Shown here piece after piece: positions 51,566-60,700 of a DNA stretch of 64,000 bases. The stretch's first letter is position 1, and each line of letters begins with the position of its first letter. Source of the stretch: Mycolicibacterium sp. ND9-15 (GTDB lineage Bacteria; Actinomycetota; Actinomycetes; Mycobacteriales; Mycobacteriaceae); contig NZ_CP142362.1 in assembly GCF_035918395.1 (NCBI RefSeq), forward strand, positions 223,501 to 287,500. The letters are read 5' to 3'. The notes beneath the pieces were generated by a model, which was not told the DNA's origin, searched no databases, and saw nothing but the letters and a program-made list of their open reading frames with translations. Made by a program: the position numbers and the translations under genes.

Positions 51566-52120
51566 ATGGCAAGTTCACTGAATGGCAAGAAGATTGCGTT
51601 CCTGGTTGCGCCCGAAGGTGTCGAGCAGGGCGAGTTGACCGAGCCCTGGAAGGCCGTCCAGCAGGCCGGCGGTACCCCTGAACTGGTGTCGACGGAGGTC
51701 GGCAAGATCCAGGCGTTCAACCACCTGACCCCGGCCGACACCTTCGACGCCGACAAGTCCGCCGATTCGGTGTCGGAGTCCGACTATGCGGGCCTGGTGC
51801 TGCCGGGCGGCGTCGCCAACCCCGACAACCTGCGCACGAACGCCGCTGCGGTGGCGTTCGCGAAAGGCTTTTTCGATGCGGGTAAGCCCGTTGCGGTGAT
51901 CTGCCACGGGCCATGGACGCTCATCGAGGCGGATGTGGTGCGCGGACGAACTCTGACCTCGTGGCCGAGCGTCAAGACCGACCTCGTCAACGCGGGCGCC
52001 AACTGGGTCGACGACGAGGTCGTCGAATGCTCGCGTGGGCCAAACACTTTGGTGTCGAGCCGCAAGCCAGACGATCTGCCCGCATTCTGCAACACGTTGG
52101 TGAGCGCTTTCAGCAAGTAG
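51566..52120 (+). CDS. DJ-1/PfpI family (type 1 glutamine amidotransferase-like) protein
   Basis: 184-residue cytoplasmic protein of the PfpI/YhbO branch: stress protein with proposed protease, deglycase or chaperone activity. N-terminal KKIAFLVAPEGVEQGELTEP holds the conserved Glu of the nucleophile site; the nucleophilic elbow is PVAVICHGPWTLIEA with Cys and His adjacent; SDYAGLVLPGGVANPDNLR precedes it. GGAG about 7 nt before the ATG. Monocistronic between P55 and the FtsX-like gene. Confidence 0.88.
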   Translation: MASSLNGKKIAFLVAPEGVEQGELTEPWKAVQQAGGTPELVSTEVGKIQAFNHLTPADTFDADKSADSVSESDYAGLVLPGGVANPDNLRTNAAAVAFAKGFFDAGKPVAVICHGPWTLIEADVVRGRTLTSWPSVKTDLVNAGANWVDDEVVECSRGPNTLVSSRKPDDLPAFCNTLVSAFSK

Positions 52121-52153
52121 CCGAAACACGGTCCGCGGACCCACATCCCTGAG

Positions 52154-52159
52154 TAACGT
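52154..52159 (+). promoter_or_regulatory. -10 hexamer for leaderless FtsX-like gene
   Basis: TAACGT, 7 nt before the ATG at 52167. Confidence 0.5.
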
Positions 52160-52166
52160 CGCTGCC

Positions 52167-53216
52167 ATGCTCATCGCCGCGCTGCGCGACATGCAGTGGA
52201 GAAGGCGGCGTTTCGTCATCGCGGTGTTGTCCACGGCGATCATCTTCGGGATGACCTTGGTTCTCACCGGCTTGGCCAACGGTTTCCGAACCGAGGCGGA
52301 GCATACTGTCGACTCGCTGGGCGTCGACCAATTCGTGGTCAAGGCCGGCGCATCGGGCCCCTTCGTGGGGGCGACGCCCTTCGCGCCCGTGGAGCTGCGA
52401 CGCATCGCCGCAGCACCCGGCGTGGAGGCGGCAGCTCCCCTGGCCTACGCCGGGGGCACCGCCACCCTCGACGGCGCGACGCGCAACGTCGACATCTTCG
52501 GCGCCCCGCAGCGCGGTCCGGGTATGCCGGCCGTCAGCGAAGGGCGCCCGCCCGCCGCGCCCGGCGAGGTGGTGGTGTCGACCACGCTGGGCCGGAACGT
52601 CGGCGAGGAAGTCGAGATCGCCTCGCAGACCCTGCGCATCGTCGGCCGCGTGGAGAACTCGACCGCGTTGGCGAACCTGCCGAATGTCTTCTTGACCACG
52701 CAGGGCGCGCAGCAATTGGTGTACGGCGGTGAGCAACTGGTCGCCTCGATCGGAGTCCGCGGTTCGCTCGAGCAGGTGCCGAACGGCTACCGCGCGGTGG
52801 ACCGACAAGGAGCCATCGAAGATCTGCTGCGGCCGTTGAAAGTCGCAGTCAACTCGATCACCATCGTCGCGGTGCTGCTGTGGATCGTGGCGGCGCTGAT
52901 CGTGGGATCGGTGGTCTACCTCTCGGCGCTCGAACGACTGCGAGACTTCGCGGTGTTCAAAGCGATTGGGGTACCGACTCGTTCGGTGATGGCCGGGCTG
53001 GCGCTGCAGGCGGTGATCGTGGCATTGCTCGCTGCGCTGGTCGGGGCGGGGCTGTCGCTGTTGCTCGGACCGCTGTTTCCCATGCAGGTCATCGTGCCGA
53101 CACAGGCGTTCGTCGCCCTCCCGGTGATCGCGGTGGTGATCGGCCTGATCGCCAGCGCAGCGGGGCTGCGCCGCGCGGTGTCCGTCGACCCCGCACTGGC
53201 GTTCGGAGGTCCCTGA
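52167..53216 (+). CDS. FtsX-like ABC transporter permease (MacB/LolC type)
   Basis: 349-residue membrane protein with the four-helix plan of type VII permeases: one N-terminal helix (about 17-36), a large extracytoplasmic MacB-like domain to about 230, then three helices (about 232-254, 275-300, 310-330) with the FtsX domain. The segment LERLRDFAVFKAIGVPTRSV is the coupling region. Such systems do not pump through the membrane but drive extracytoplasmic release of lipids, lipoproteins or drugs. Pairs with the ATPase 4 bp downstream; arrangement and lengths resemble Rv0072-Rv0073. Confidence 0.85.
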   Translation: MLIAALRDMQWRRRRFVIAVLSTAIIFGMTLVLTGLANGFRTEAEHTVDSLGVDQFVVKAGASGPFVGATPFAPVELRRIAAAPGVEAAAPLAYAGGTATLDGATRNVDIFGAPQRGPGMPAVSEGRPPAAPGEVVVSTTLGRNVGEEVEIASQTLRIVGRVENSTALANLPNVFLTTQGAQQLVYGGEQLVASIGVRGSLEQVPNGYRAVDRQGAIEDLLRPLKVAVNSITIVAVLLWIVAALIVGSVVYLSALERLRDFAVFKAIGVPTRSVMAGLALQAVIVALLAALVGAGLSLLLGPLFPMQVIVPTQAFVALPVIAVVIGLIASAAGLRRAVSVDPALAFGGP

Positions 53217-53220
53217 CGCC

Positions 53221-54255
53221 ATGGGCGATCTGTCGGTCCAGGACCTCGTGGTCGAGTACACCAGCGGCGAACACACGGTGCGCCCGATCGACGGCCTGAA
53301 CCTCGACGTCCCATCGGGTTCGCTTGTGATCCTGATGGGGCCCAGCGGATGCGGGAAGACGACACTGCTGTCCTGCCTCGGGGGGATCCTGCAACCCACC
53401 AGCGGCGCAATCAAATTCGGAGACGTCGAGGTGACATCCCTTGACGGCAGGGAACTTGCGAGATACCGGCGCGAGACAGTGGGCTTCGTATTCCAGGCAT
53501 TCAACCTTGTGCCGAGCCTCACTGCCGTCGAGAACGTGATGGTGCCGCTGCGCGCGTCGGGCATGTCGCGCCGAGCCTCGCGCAAGCGAGCCGAACAGCT
53601 GCTTTCGCGCGTCGGTCTGCTGGACCGCCTCGACCACCGGCCCGGAGACCTCAGCGGCGGACAGAAGCAGCGGGTAGCGGTGGCCCGCGCGATCGCGTTG
53701 GACCCACCGCTGATCCTGGCCGACGAGCCCACCGCGCACCTGGATTTCATCCAGGTCGAGGAGGTGCTGAAGCTGATCCGCGGGTTGGCCTCCGGCAGCC
53801 GGATGGTGGTCGTCGCGACACACGACAGCCGGCTTCTGCCGCTGGCCGATCGCGTCGTCGAGATGGTGCCCGAATTCGCTTCGGTGGACCGTCCACCCGA
53901 GACTGTGGAGTTGGAGGCGGGTCAGGTGCTCTTCGAGCAGGGCACGATGGGTGACCTGATCTACATCGTGACCAAGGGTGAGATCGAGATCACGCGCGAA
54001 CTTCCCGGCGGTAGCGTGGAAATGCTCGCACTGGCCACCGAGGGTGACTACTTCGGCGAGATCGGCCCATTGTTCCACCTGCCGCGATCGGCGACGGCGC
54101 AGGCGCGCACCGACGCGACAGTCGTGAGCTACACGGTGCGCGCGTTTCGAGAACAACTGGGGGCGGCCGGGACGCGCGACCTCATCGAGCACCGTCCGCT
54201 GCAAGCGGAGGAGCCCGAAGACGCTGAGGAAGCGGCTACCCCGGAACGAGGCTGA
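53221..54255 (+). CDS. ABC ATPase fused to a cyclic-nucleotide-binding domain
   Basis: 344-residue partner of the FtsX-like permease. ABC domain: Walker A GPSGCGKTT (40-48), signature LSGGQKQR (144-151), Walker B LILADEPTAHLD (164-175), H-loop ATHDSRL. From about residue 230 a second domain follows: QVLFEQGTMGDLIYIVTKGE and the phosphate-binding cassette YFGEIGPLFHLPRSATAQA (FGE 278-280, R289), the hallmarks of CAP/cNMP-binding domains. So cAMP or cGMP may gate transport. A GGAGG lies about 11 nt before the ATG inside the permease gene. Ends 20 bp into the convergent ribD. Confidence 0.88.
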   Translation: MGDLSVQDLVVEYTSGEHTVRPIDGLNLDVPSGSLVILMGPSGCGKTTLLSCLGGILQPTSGAIKFGDVEVTSLDGRELARYRRETVGFVFQAFNLVPSLTAVENVMVPLRASGMSRRASRKRAEQLLSRVGLLDRLDHRPGDLSGGQKQRVAVARAIALDPPLILADEPTAHLDFIQVEEVLKLIRGLASGSRMVVVATHDSRLLPLADRVVEMVPEFASVDRPPETVELEAGQVLFEQGTMGDLIYIVTKGEIEITRELPGGSVEMLALATEGDYFGEIGPLFHLPRSATAQARTDATVVSYTVRAFREQLGAAGTRDLIEHRPLQAEEPEDAEEAATPERG

Positions 54256-55237
54256 GCAGCACGTCGGGTCCGATCGGTTCGATCCCGTCGAATCGCCAGC
54301 GCTGAGCGTGCGCGATGCTCAACACACCGACATCGTCGACGGCGGTTATCGGACCCCCGAGCAGGATGGGTGCGACATAAGCGACGATCCGGTCGATGAG
54401 CCCGGCGCGCAGAAAAGCACCCGCCAACGTGGGGCCGCCCTCGAGCAGCACGGCGGTGCGATCGGAGAGCGCCTTGACGACTTCGTGCGGATCGTGCGTG
54501 CGGATCACCATCGTGCGGGAGTCCTCGTTGAGAACCCGTGCATCCTGGGGGATCTCACGCTCACCGACGACGACACGAAGCGGCTGACGCTCGGCCAGCG
54601 TGCCGTTCGGCAGTCGTGCGGTGAGCACCGGGTCGTCGACGAACACTGTGCCGGTGCCCACCACGATCGCGTCGGCGACGCCGCGCCTACGGTGTACATC
54701 GGCGCGGGCGGCTTCGCTGGTGATCCACTGGCTGCTGCCGTCCGCCGCCGCACTGCGGCCATCCACACTTGTCGCGAATTTCCATGTCACATGCGGTGAT
54801 CCAGTGCGCTCCCGGTGCAGCCATTCACGCAGCGGCCCGCCCGCCACCGCGTCGGCGAGCACACCGGCGGTCACGGTCAGCCCGGTATCGGCCAGTCGCG
54901 CCGCCCCTCCTGCGGCGACGGGGTTCGGATCGGCGACCGCGTAGACGACTGTCGAAACACCCGCGGCGACAAGCGCATCCACGCAAGGCGGGGTCCGCCC
55001 GTGGTGGTTGCACGGCTCGAGTGTCACGACCACGGCGCCGCCGACGGCGCGCTCGCCGGCCCTACGCAGGGCGAGTACCTCGGCGTGCGGACCGCCGGGT
55101 GGTTCGGTCGCGCCGACGCCGGCCACCTCGCCATCACGGTCCAGAATGACCGCTCCGACAGGTGGATTCGGATACGTAGCGCCCTTGACGTTCTCGGCAT
55201 GCTGGATCGCCAGCCGCATCGCGGACTCGAGGTTCAT
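54236..55237 (-). CDS. ribD: Bifunctional pyrimidine deaminase/reductase RibD
   Basis: Second and third steps of riboflavin synthesis. 333 residues: an N-terminal zinc deaminase (H51-A-E53 in PHAEVLAL, C76 and C85 in [13 protein letters not shown]) and a C-terminal NADPH-dependent reductase of the DHFR-like fold ([40 protein letters not shown]). The ATG overlaps the rpe stop (ATGA). A far longer frame extends upstream antiparallel to nothing else, but it runs over rpe and is not used. Confidence 0.93.
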   Translation of the reverse strand: MNLESAMRLAIQHAENVKGATYPNPPVGAVILDRDGEVAGVGATEPPGGPHAEVLALRRAGERAVGGAVVVTLEPCNHHGRTPPCVDALVAAGVSTVVYAVADPNPVAAGGAARLADTGLTVTAGVLADAVAGGPLREWLHRERTGSPHVTWKFATSVDGRSAAADGSSQWITSEAARADVHRRRGVADAIVVGTGTVFVDDPVLTARLPNGTLAERQPLRVVVGEREIPQDARVLNEDSRTMVIRTHDPHEVVKALSDRTAVLLEGGPTLAGAFLRAGLIDRIVAYVAPILLGGPITAVDDVGVLSIAHAQRWRFDGIEPIGPDVLLSLVPG

Positions 55238-55911
55238 CGCCCCAGATGCTTGGACGCGGCGGCGGCTTGCCGTCGCAACGACTCGACCGCGGCGGCGGGA
55301 TCCGCTGCGCTGTAGACCGCCGACCCCGCCACGAAGCAGTCCACCCCCGCCTCGGCGGCCTGTTCGATGGTGTCGGCATTGACGCCGCCGTCGATCTCGA
55401 CGAGGATCGTCAGCTCGCCTGCGTCCACCAGCCGCCGGGCGGCGCCGACCTTGACCAGCACCTCCGGGATGAACTCTTGGCCGCCGAAACCCGGCTCCAC
55501 CGACATGATCAGCAGCGTGTCGAACTCGGGCAGGATCTCCAGATACGGCTCCAGCGGGGTGCCGGGCTTGACCGCGAGGCCCGCCTTGGCGCCCGCCGCG
55601 CGGATGTCGCGGCCGACGCCCACGGGGTTGTCGGTGGCCTCGGCGTGGAAGCTCACGTTGTAGGCGCCCGCTTCGGCGTACGGCGGTGCCCACCGGTCGG
55701 GATTCTCGATCATCAGATGGCAGTCCATCGGGATGTCGGTCACCTTCAGCAACGCCTCGACGACCGGCTGACCGATGGTCAGGTTCGGCACGAAATGGTT
55801 GTCCATCACGTCGACGTGCAGCCAGTCCGCGCCCCGCACTGCCTCGGCTTCATCGGCGAGGCGGGCGAAGTCGGCAGCCAGGATCGACGGCGCGATGAGG
55901 GGTCTTGCCAT
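55234..55911 (-). CDS. rpe: Ribulose-phosphate 3-epimerase
   Basis: Interconverts ribulose-5-phosphate and xylulose-5-phosphate, linking the pentose phosphate genes at 8502-14959 with riboflavin synthesis, which uses ribulose-5-phosphate. 225 residues, TIM barrel: [17 protein letters not shown], metal and catalytic [33 protein letters not shown] and [11 protein letters not shown]. 4 bp after the rsmB stop. Confidence 0.95.
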   Translation of the reverse strand: MARPLIAPSILAADFARLADEAEAVRGADWLHVDVMDNHFVPNLTIGQPVVEALLKVTDIPMDCHLMIENPDRWAPPYAEAGAYNVSFHAEATDNPVGVGRDIRAAGAKAGLAVKPGTPLEPYLEILPEFDTLLIMSVEPGFGGQEFIPEVLVKVGAARRLVDAGELTILVEIDGGVNADTIEQAAEAGVDCFVAGSAVYSAADPAAAVESLRRQAAAASKHLGR

Positions 55912-55915
55912 GCGC

Positions 55916-57286
55916 CTACCCTACTTTGAGCGCTGCGGCGAACATCGCATCGGTGCCGTGGCGGTGCGGCCACAACTGCACGTACGGCCCGTCGCCGAGA
56001 TTGTCGACCGGCGCGAAGAGCGGCCGAGTGTCCAGCGCGGTCACCGGGTGACGGCGCAACGCGTCGGAGACGACGCCCACGGTCTCGGCCAGGTGCGGCG
56101 TGCAGGTGGCGTAGAGCACCACACCGCCCGGCCGCGTCAACCGGATAGCCGAAGCCAGCAGCTCGCGCTGCAGCTTGGCCAGCGGCGGCACGTCGCCGGG
56201 CCGGCGCCGCCACCTGGCCTCCGGCCTGCGCCGCAACGCCCCCAGCCCGGTGCAGGGTGCGTCCACCAGCACCCGGTCGAAGCCCGGCTCGACACCGGGT
56301 TCGCGGCCGTCGACGCGCAGCACGTCGACGGGCAGCCCGCGGGTGTTCTGCTCGACGAGATCGGCGCGCGCGGACGCGGGTTCGACCGCCGTCACCCGCG
56401 CGCCGTCGCCGAGCGCGGCCAGCAGCGCGGTCTTGCCTCCCGGCCCGGAGCACAGGTCCAGCCAGCGGCCGCCGTCGGACCCGTCCACCTCGGCAAGGGT
56501 CAGGGCCCGAGCGACGAGTTGGCTGCCCTCGTCCTGCACCAACGCGGCGCCCTCGCGCACCGCTTGCAGCCGGCCCGGATCGCCGCCGGGCAGATACACC
56601 GCGTACGGCGAATAGCGTCCTACCGTGCCGTCGACCTGTGCGGCCAGGTCCGTGGCGGTCAGCACCCCGGGGCGCGCCGCGAGGTGAACGGCGGGACGGG
56701 CGTCGTCGCTGGCGAGCAGCGCGTCGAGTTCGCCCGCGTCGGCGCCAAGGGCATCGGCGAAGGCCTGGGCGATCCACCGGGGATGCGCATGCAGGAACGC
56801 CGAGTGGCCGATCGGGTCGGTGGCCGCGTCGGGAGCCAGTTCCTCGACCCAGGACCGCTCGTCGCGCGATGCGATCGTGCGTAGCACGCCGTTGACGAAA
56901 CCAGCTCGCGCCGAGTCGAATTCGATTCCCGCCTGCTCCACGGTGGTCGACACCGCGGCGTGCTGTTCGACCCGGGTGCGCAGGAGTTGGTAGGTGCCGA
57001 TTCGCAGGAGGTCGAGCAGGACCGGATCGATGCGGTCGGGCGGGCGGCCGGCGGCGGAGCCGATGACCGCATCCAGTAGACCTCGCGTCCGGCAGGCGCC
57101 GTAGGCGAGTTCGGTCGCGAACGCGGCGTCGCGGCCGGTGATTTTACGGTCGCGCAGGATCGCCGGCAGTGCGAGGTTGGCGTAGGCGTCCTTCTCCGAG
57201 ACGGCGCGCAATACGTCGAACGCGGCGCGACGGGCCGGGTCCAGTGGCTTGCGGCGTTGTTGACGCCTCTTGCGCGGCTGTGTCAT
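55916..57286 (-). CDS. rsmB: 16S rRNA m5C967 methyltransferase RsmB (Fmu)
   Basis: 456 residues: N-terminal NusB-like RNA-binding domain (about 17-150) and C-terminal SAM-dependent methyltransferase. The SAM loop is [18 protein letters not shown]; the two catalytic cysteines are in VDAPCTGLG and YATCTPH, the arrangement of RNA m5C enzymes. Basic N-terminus RKRRQQRRK. Start ATG overlaps the fmt stop (ATGA). Confidence 0.93.
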   Translation of the reverse strand: MTQPRKRRQQRRKPLDPARRAAFDVLRAVSEKDAYANLALPAILRDRKITGRDAAFATELAYGACRTRGLLDAVIGSAAGRPPDRIDPVLLDLLRIGTYQLLRTRVEQHAAVSTTVEQAGIEFDSARAGFVNGVLRTIASRDERSWVEELAPDAATDPIGHSAFLHAHPRWIAQAFADALGADAGELDALLASDDARPAVHLAARPGVLTATDLAAQVDGTVGRYSPYAVYLPGGDPGRLQAVREGAALVQDEGSQLVARALTLAEVDGSDGGRWLDLCSGPGGKTALLAALGDGARVTAVEPASARADLVEQNTRGLPVDVLRVDGREPGVEPGFDRVLVDAPCTGLGALRRRPEARWRRRPGDVPPLAKLQRELLASAIRLTRPGGVVLYATCTPHLAETVGVVSDALRRHPVTALDTRPLFAPVDNLGDGPYVQLWPHRHGTDAMFAAALKVG

Positions 57287-58212
57287 TCGGCTCGTGCCGA
57301 CTCGTCGGGCCGGGCGCCGCGGGCCCAGTCCGCCGCGTTCATCGGCTTCTTGCCGGGCGGCTGGACCACGCCGAGCAGCACCGGCGCGGAGGCGGTGCCG
57401 ACGCGCACCCCGTGGCGGCCGGCCCGGATCGCGCCGGGGCTCAGGATTTCCGACCCTTCGTCGACGGTGACCGGGCCGAGTTTGACCCGAAGGTCACCGA
57501 TCATCGTCCACGCGCCGGGGTTCGGTGTGACGGCCCGGATGCGCCGCTCAACGACGTGGGCGGGCAGGTCCCACCGCACCCGGGCTTCTTCGACGGTGAT
57601 CTTCGGGGCGATCGTCACGCCGTCCGGCGGCTGGGGCACCGGCGTCAGTCTGCTGTCGGCGATCCCGTCGAGGGTGGTTTCCAGCAGTTCGGCACCCGAA
57701 ATCGACAGTCGCTCAAGCAGATCGCCTGAGGTGTCGGTCGGCCGGATCGTTTCGGTGACCACACCGTAGACCGGGCCCGAGTCGAGCGCGGGCTCGATGA
57801 GGAAGGTCGTCGCACCCGTCACGGTGTCTCCGGCGGCGATCGCGGCCTGCACCGGCGCCGCACCGCGCCAGGCGGGCAGCACGGAGAAGTGCAGGTTTAC
57901 CCAGCCGTGCTCGGGCACCGCGAGCAGTCGCTGGCTGAGCAGCGCGCCGTAGGCGACCACCGCGCAGCAGTCCGGGGCAAGGCTTTCCAGTTCGGCGATG
58001 AACTCGTCGGAGTTGGGTTTCGAAGGCCGCAGCACCGGGATGTCGTGCTCGAGCGCGAGCCGGGCCACCGGCGAGGGGGCCGGCTTGCCGCGCCGGCCCG
58101 CGACGGCGTCGGGCCGGGTGAGCACCGCGACGACGTCGTGACGTGGCGATTCGATGAGTCGGCGCAGCGACGGCAGGGCGGGTTCCGGGGTGCCGGCGAA
58201 GACGATGCGCAC
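57283..58212 (-). CDS. fmt: Methionyl-tRNA formyltransferase
   Basis: Formylates initiator methionyl-tRNA; 309 residues. N-terminal [19 protein letters not shown], the formyltetrahydrofolate site [20 protein letters not shown] (Asn, His) with the distal Asp in [10 protein letters not shown], and a C-terminal OB-fold domain ([19 protein letters not shown]). Leaderless GTG start with TAGACT 6 nt upstream. First gene of fmt-rsmB-rpe-ribD. Confidence 0.95.
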   Translation of the reverse strand: MRIVFAGTPEPALPSLRRLIESPRHDVVAVLTRPDAVAGRRGKPAPSPVARLALEHDIPVLRPSKPNSDEFIAELESLAPDCCAVVAYGALLSQRLLAVPEHGWVNLHFSVLPAWRGAAPVQAAIAAGDTVTGATTFLIEPALDSGPVYGVVTETIRPTDTSGDLLERLSISGAELLETTLDGIADSRLTPVPQPPDGVTIAPKITVEEARVRWDLPAHVVERRIRAVTPNPGAWTMIGDLRVKLGPVTVDEGSEILSPGAIRAGRHGVRVGTASAPVLLGVVQPPGKKPMNAADWARGARPDESARAE

Positions 58213-58218
58213 CGCGCC

Positions 58219-58224
58219 AGTCTA
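58219..58224 (-). promoter_or_regulatory. -10 hexamer for leaderless fmt
   Basis: TAGACT on the minus strand, 6 nt before the GTG at 58212; the promoter of fmt-rsmB-rpe-ribD. Confidence 0.55.
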
Positions 58225-58324
58225 GAGACGACCCTTGGCGACGCGTCCAAGCGCTCGCTGCCAATTCTCACGTCGATATCTGCGCCACAGCCCTCCCGCA
58301 GATCTCGATGAGGAATCGAGGCGC

Positions 58325-58861
58325 TCACCGCGGGGTCTGGTAGTACTCGCGCTCCGACACGCCGGTCAGCGGTGCGACGAACATCCACGGGATCGTGGTG
58401 ATCAACCGGTTCAGGGTCGCGACCGAGTCGTTGTAGTACTGGCGCGCGAAGGCGAGCTTGTTCTCGCTGTCGGTGAGGTTCTCCTGCAGGTTCAGGAAGT
58501 TGTTCGACGAATTGAGCTGCGGGTAGTTCTGCCCGAGCGCCAGCAGCGGCACCAAAGCGGAGTCGAGTTCCCTCTCGGCGGCGCTGCGTTGGGCCACAGA
58601 CTTACCGGTGGTGGCCGAGGTCAGCGCCGCTCGGGCGTTGGTGACGTGGTCGAGGATGCCCTTCTCGTGTGCGGCGAAGGTCTGCACCGTGTGCACGAGG
58701 CTCGGGATCAGCGACGCGCGGCGGGTCAACTCGACGTCGATACCGCTGAGCGCCTCGGCCACTCGCACATCGGCCGCGCGCAGCTTGTTGTAGCCGAGCA
58801 CGAAGAAGACGAATGCCAGCACCGCCATCAGCAACGCAATCGCCAGCAGGAGCGTCACCAC
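58325..58861 (-). CDS. lemA: LemA family protein
   Basis: 178 residues: one N-terminal helix (about 3-23) then an antiparallel helical bundle typical of LemA, with YNKLRAADVRVAEALSGIDV, RRASLIPSLVHTVQTFA, HEKGILDHVTNARAAL and RQYYNDSVATLNRLITTIPW. LemA proteins are membrane-anchored, of unknown role, and often lie next to DUF2207 or TPM-domain proteins as here. Start GTG 58861 follows AGGAGG by 6 nt; a second GTG at 58858 overlaps the DUF2207 stop (GTGA) and is equally possible. Unrelated to the listeria antigen function. Confidence 0.9.
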   Translation of the reverse strand: MVTLLLAIALLMAVLAFVFFVLGYNKLRAADVRVAEALSGIDVELTRRASLIPSLVHTVQTFAAHEKGILDHVTNARAALTSATTGKSVAQRSAAERELDSALVPLLALGQNYPQLNSSNNFLNLQENLTDSENKLAFARQYYNDSVATLNRLITTIPWMFVAPLTGVSEREYYQTPR

Positions 58862-60663
58862 GAGCCGCCTCCTCCCCCGCCTCCGCCGCCACCACCGCCG
58901 CCACCACCGCCTCCGCTACTGCTGCCGCCGCTCGACGACTGCGATGCGGTGTAGGCCGCGATCGACGACGACAACGCCGACTCGAAGCTGTCGAAGTTCG
59001 CGCCGCCGGAACTGCCTATGAATCCGGTGCCGATGGTCGACGACGAGTGGTACCAATCCGGCTGAGGTGCAGCCGTTCCCATCGTCGTTTCGTACTTCTT
59101 GGCCCACAGCGCCGCGGCCCCCGCCGCGACCGCGAACGGGACATACGCGGAGTAGAGATCCCTGCGCGCCCCGAAGTCGAAGCGCGCCTCGGCCGAGTCG
59201 GTGGTCAGCATGCGGTGGAATCCGCCTGCGCGCGACCAGAGTTCGCGTCCCCCCTTGGTTCGGCGGGTACCCACGCCCGCGATCCACGATCCGATGGACA
59301 GCAGGAAGAAGGCCGCGAATGGCAGCGCCCACATCGTCGCCGGGAAGAACCACCGGAAGACCGCGAACAGCATGAACAGGAACGCGATGGCGTTCGCGAC
59401 CCGGACCCACAGCTCCTTGCGCCGCTTGACGAGCAGCTTGTTGTCGAACGCCCAGATCTTGACCGCCTTGGCCATATCGGTTTTGGCCTTGTCGAGCTTC
59501 TGTCCGGACTTGACGGTCTTCTTGGCGTCGAACTCGCTGCCCCGGTTCAGCAATTTCAGCGCCGAACCAACCTGTACGCTGACCGGGTCCACGTCCAGCC
59601 ACGCGTCGTGATCGGCGATAGTGCGGATCCGCCAGTGTTTGTCGCTGATCTGGCGCAGCTCGATCAGCCCGCGCTCGGCGAGGTAGAACAGCGTCGCGGT
59701 GAGACCCTCTTTGGGAACGGCTTCGGTGCGGATGTACTCGGTCTGGACGGGGCCGAGACCCGCAGGCGGCGCGTACTGCAGTGGAAATCCCGGCGCCGGT
59801 TCGACAGTGGTGCGGTACCACAGCCGGGCGGCCAGACCGGATGCCACGGTCAGCGCCGCGACCCACAGCACACCGGTCAACGACCGCCCCAACACCCGAT
59901 CCCACTTGTAGCTCCACGGCAGTTCGGCGCGCGGCGGCGTCGCCACGTCGACGCTCGCACGTACCGTCACGGGTGTGCGCGGCGCGAGGTTCTGGGCCGC
60001 GAACGTCACCCTGTCACCCGTCACCGACACGTCCCGGCACGGCGCGCCGACACCATGGCCGACCGAGCACTGGACACCGGGGACGGCGCCGGGCAGCCTG
60101 ATCGAGATGTCGGCCCGCTGGATCCGGTTGTTCCAGGCCGGCGCGATCACGTTCCAGAAGAACACCGAACCCGAAGCGGCGGTTCTACCGGTCGACGAGG
60201 CGAATGTCCGGTCCTCACCGGTGGTTCCGGGATCGAGGACGCCGTCGATGGAGTAGCGGATCTCGAATACGTGCTCGCCGTAGCGGAGGTAGCTGTCGGG
60301 ATCGCCGATCTTGGCCACCCGGAACCGCTCACCGCTCTCCCACAGCATCTGGTAGGGGACCGAGTTGCCGTCGAGCAGAATCGATTCGACCTCCGGCACC
60401 TGCCGTACCCGGGGGCTGTTGGGGTTGGCCACATCCCAGTAGCGGAAGAGTCCATGCCTACCGCTGGGGAACTCCGTCGTGATGGTCTCCACGGCGTCGA
60501 GCCGGCCGTTCTCGTCGACGACGAGGTCCACGTCGTACTCCGTGATGACCACCGGGTCGTCGGCGGGCGCGACGCCGGATCCGCCGCCGGTGAAGACGAG
60601 GGGCCAGAGCACCCCAAAGGCCAACAACAGCAATGTGATCGACCATGCCACCAGCCGACGCAT
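58855..60663 (-). CDS. DUF2207 membrane protein with a polyglycine tail
   Basis: 602 residues. Signal anchor (about 6-25), extracytoplasmic DUF2207 region (ITEYDVDLVVDENGRLDAVE, then beta strands to about 240), a helix near 262-282, cytoplasmic segment (TATLFYLAERGLIELRQI, a winged-helix-like strand), two more helices near 425-460 and a serine-glycine C-terminus ending in a run of about 18 glycines before SW. Polyglycine ends are a known feature of this family. AGGAGG lies 6 nt before the ATG. Overlaps lemA by the GTGA arrangement; probably one complex. Confidence 0.87.
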   Translation of the reverse strand: MRRLVAWSITLLLLAFGVLWPLVFTGGGSGVAPADDPVVITEYDVDLVVDENGRLDAVETITTEFPSGRHGLFRYWDVANPNSPRVRQVPEVESILLDGNSVPYQMLWESGERFRVAKIGDPDSYLRYGEHVFEIRYSIDGVLDPGTTGEDRTFASSTGRTAASGSVFFWNVIAPAWNNRIQRADISIRLPGAVPGVQCSVGHGVGAPCRDVSVTGDRVTFAAQNLAPRTPVTVRASVDVATPPRAELPWSYKWDRVLGRSLTGVLWVAALTVASGLAARLWYRTTVEPAPGFPLQYAPPAGLGPVQTEYIRTEAVPKEGLTATLFYLAERGLIELRQISDKHWRIRTIADHDAWLDVDPVSVQVGSALKLLNRGSEFDAKKTVKSGQKLDKAKTDMAKAVKIWAFDNKLLVKRRKELWVRVANAIAFLFMLFAVFRWFFPATMWALPFAAFFLLSIGSWIAGVGTRRTKGGRELWSRAGGFHRMLTTDSAEARFDFGARRDLYSAYVPFAVAAGAAALWAKKYETTMGTAAPQPDWYHSSSTIGTGFIGSSGGANFDSFESALSSSIAAYTASQSSSGGSSSGGGGGGGGGGGGGGGGGSW

Positions 60664-60700
60664 GCGGACCTCCTGTTACCTGCAGCGCAGGTTTTCCGGT

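Noticed and set aside
54236..55693. 485-codon form of RibD
   Set aside because: The extra 152 N-terminal codons are an out-of-frame reading of rpe; the RibD fold begins at 55237.
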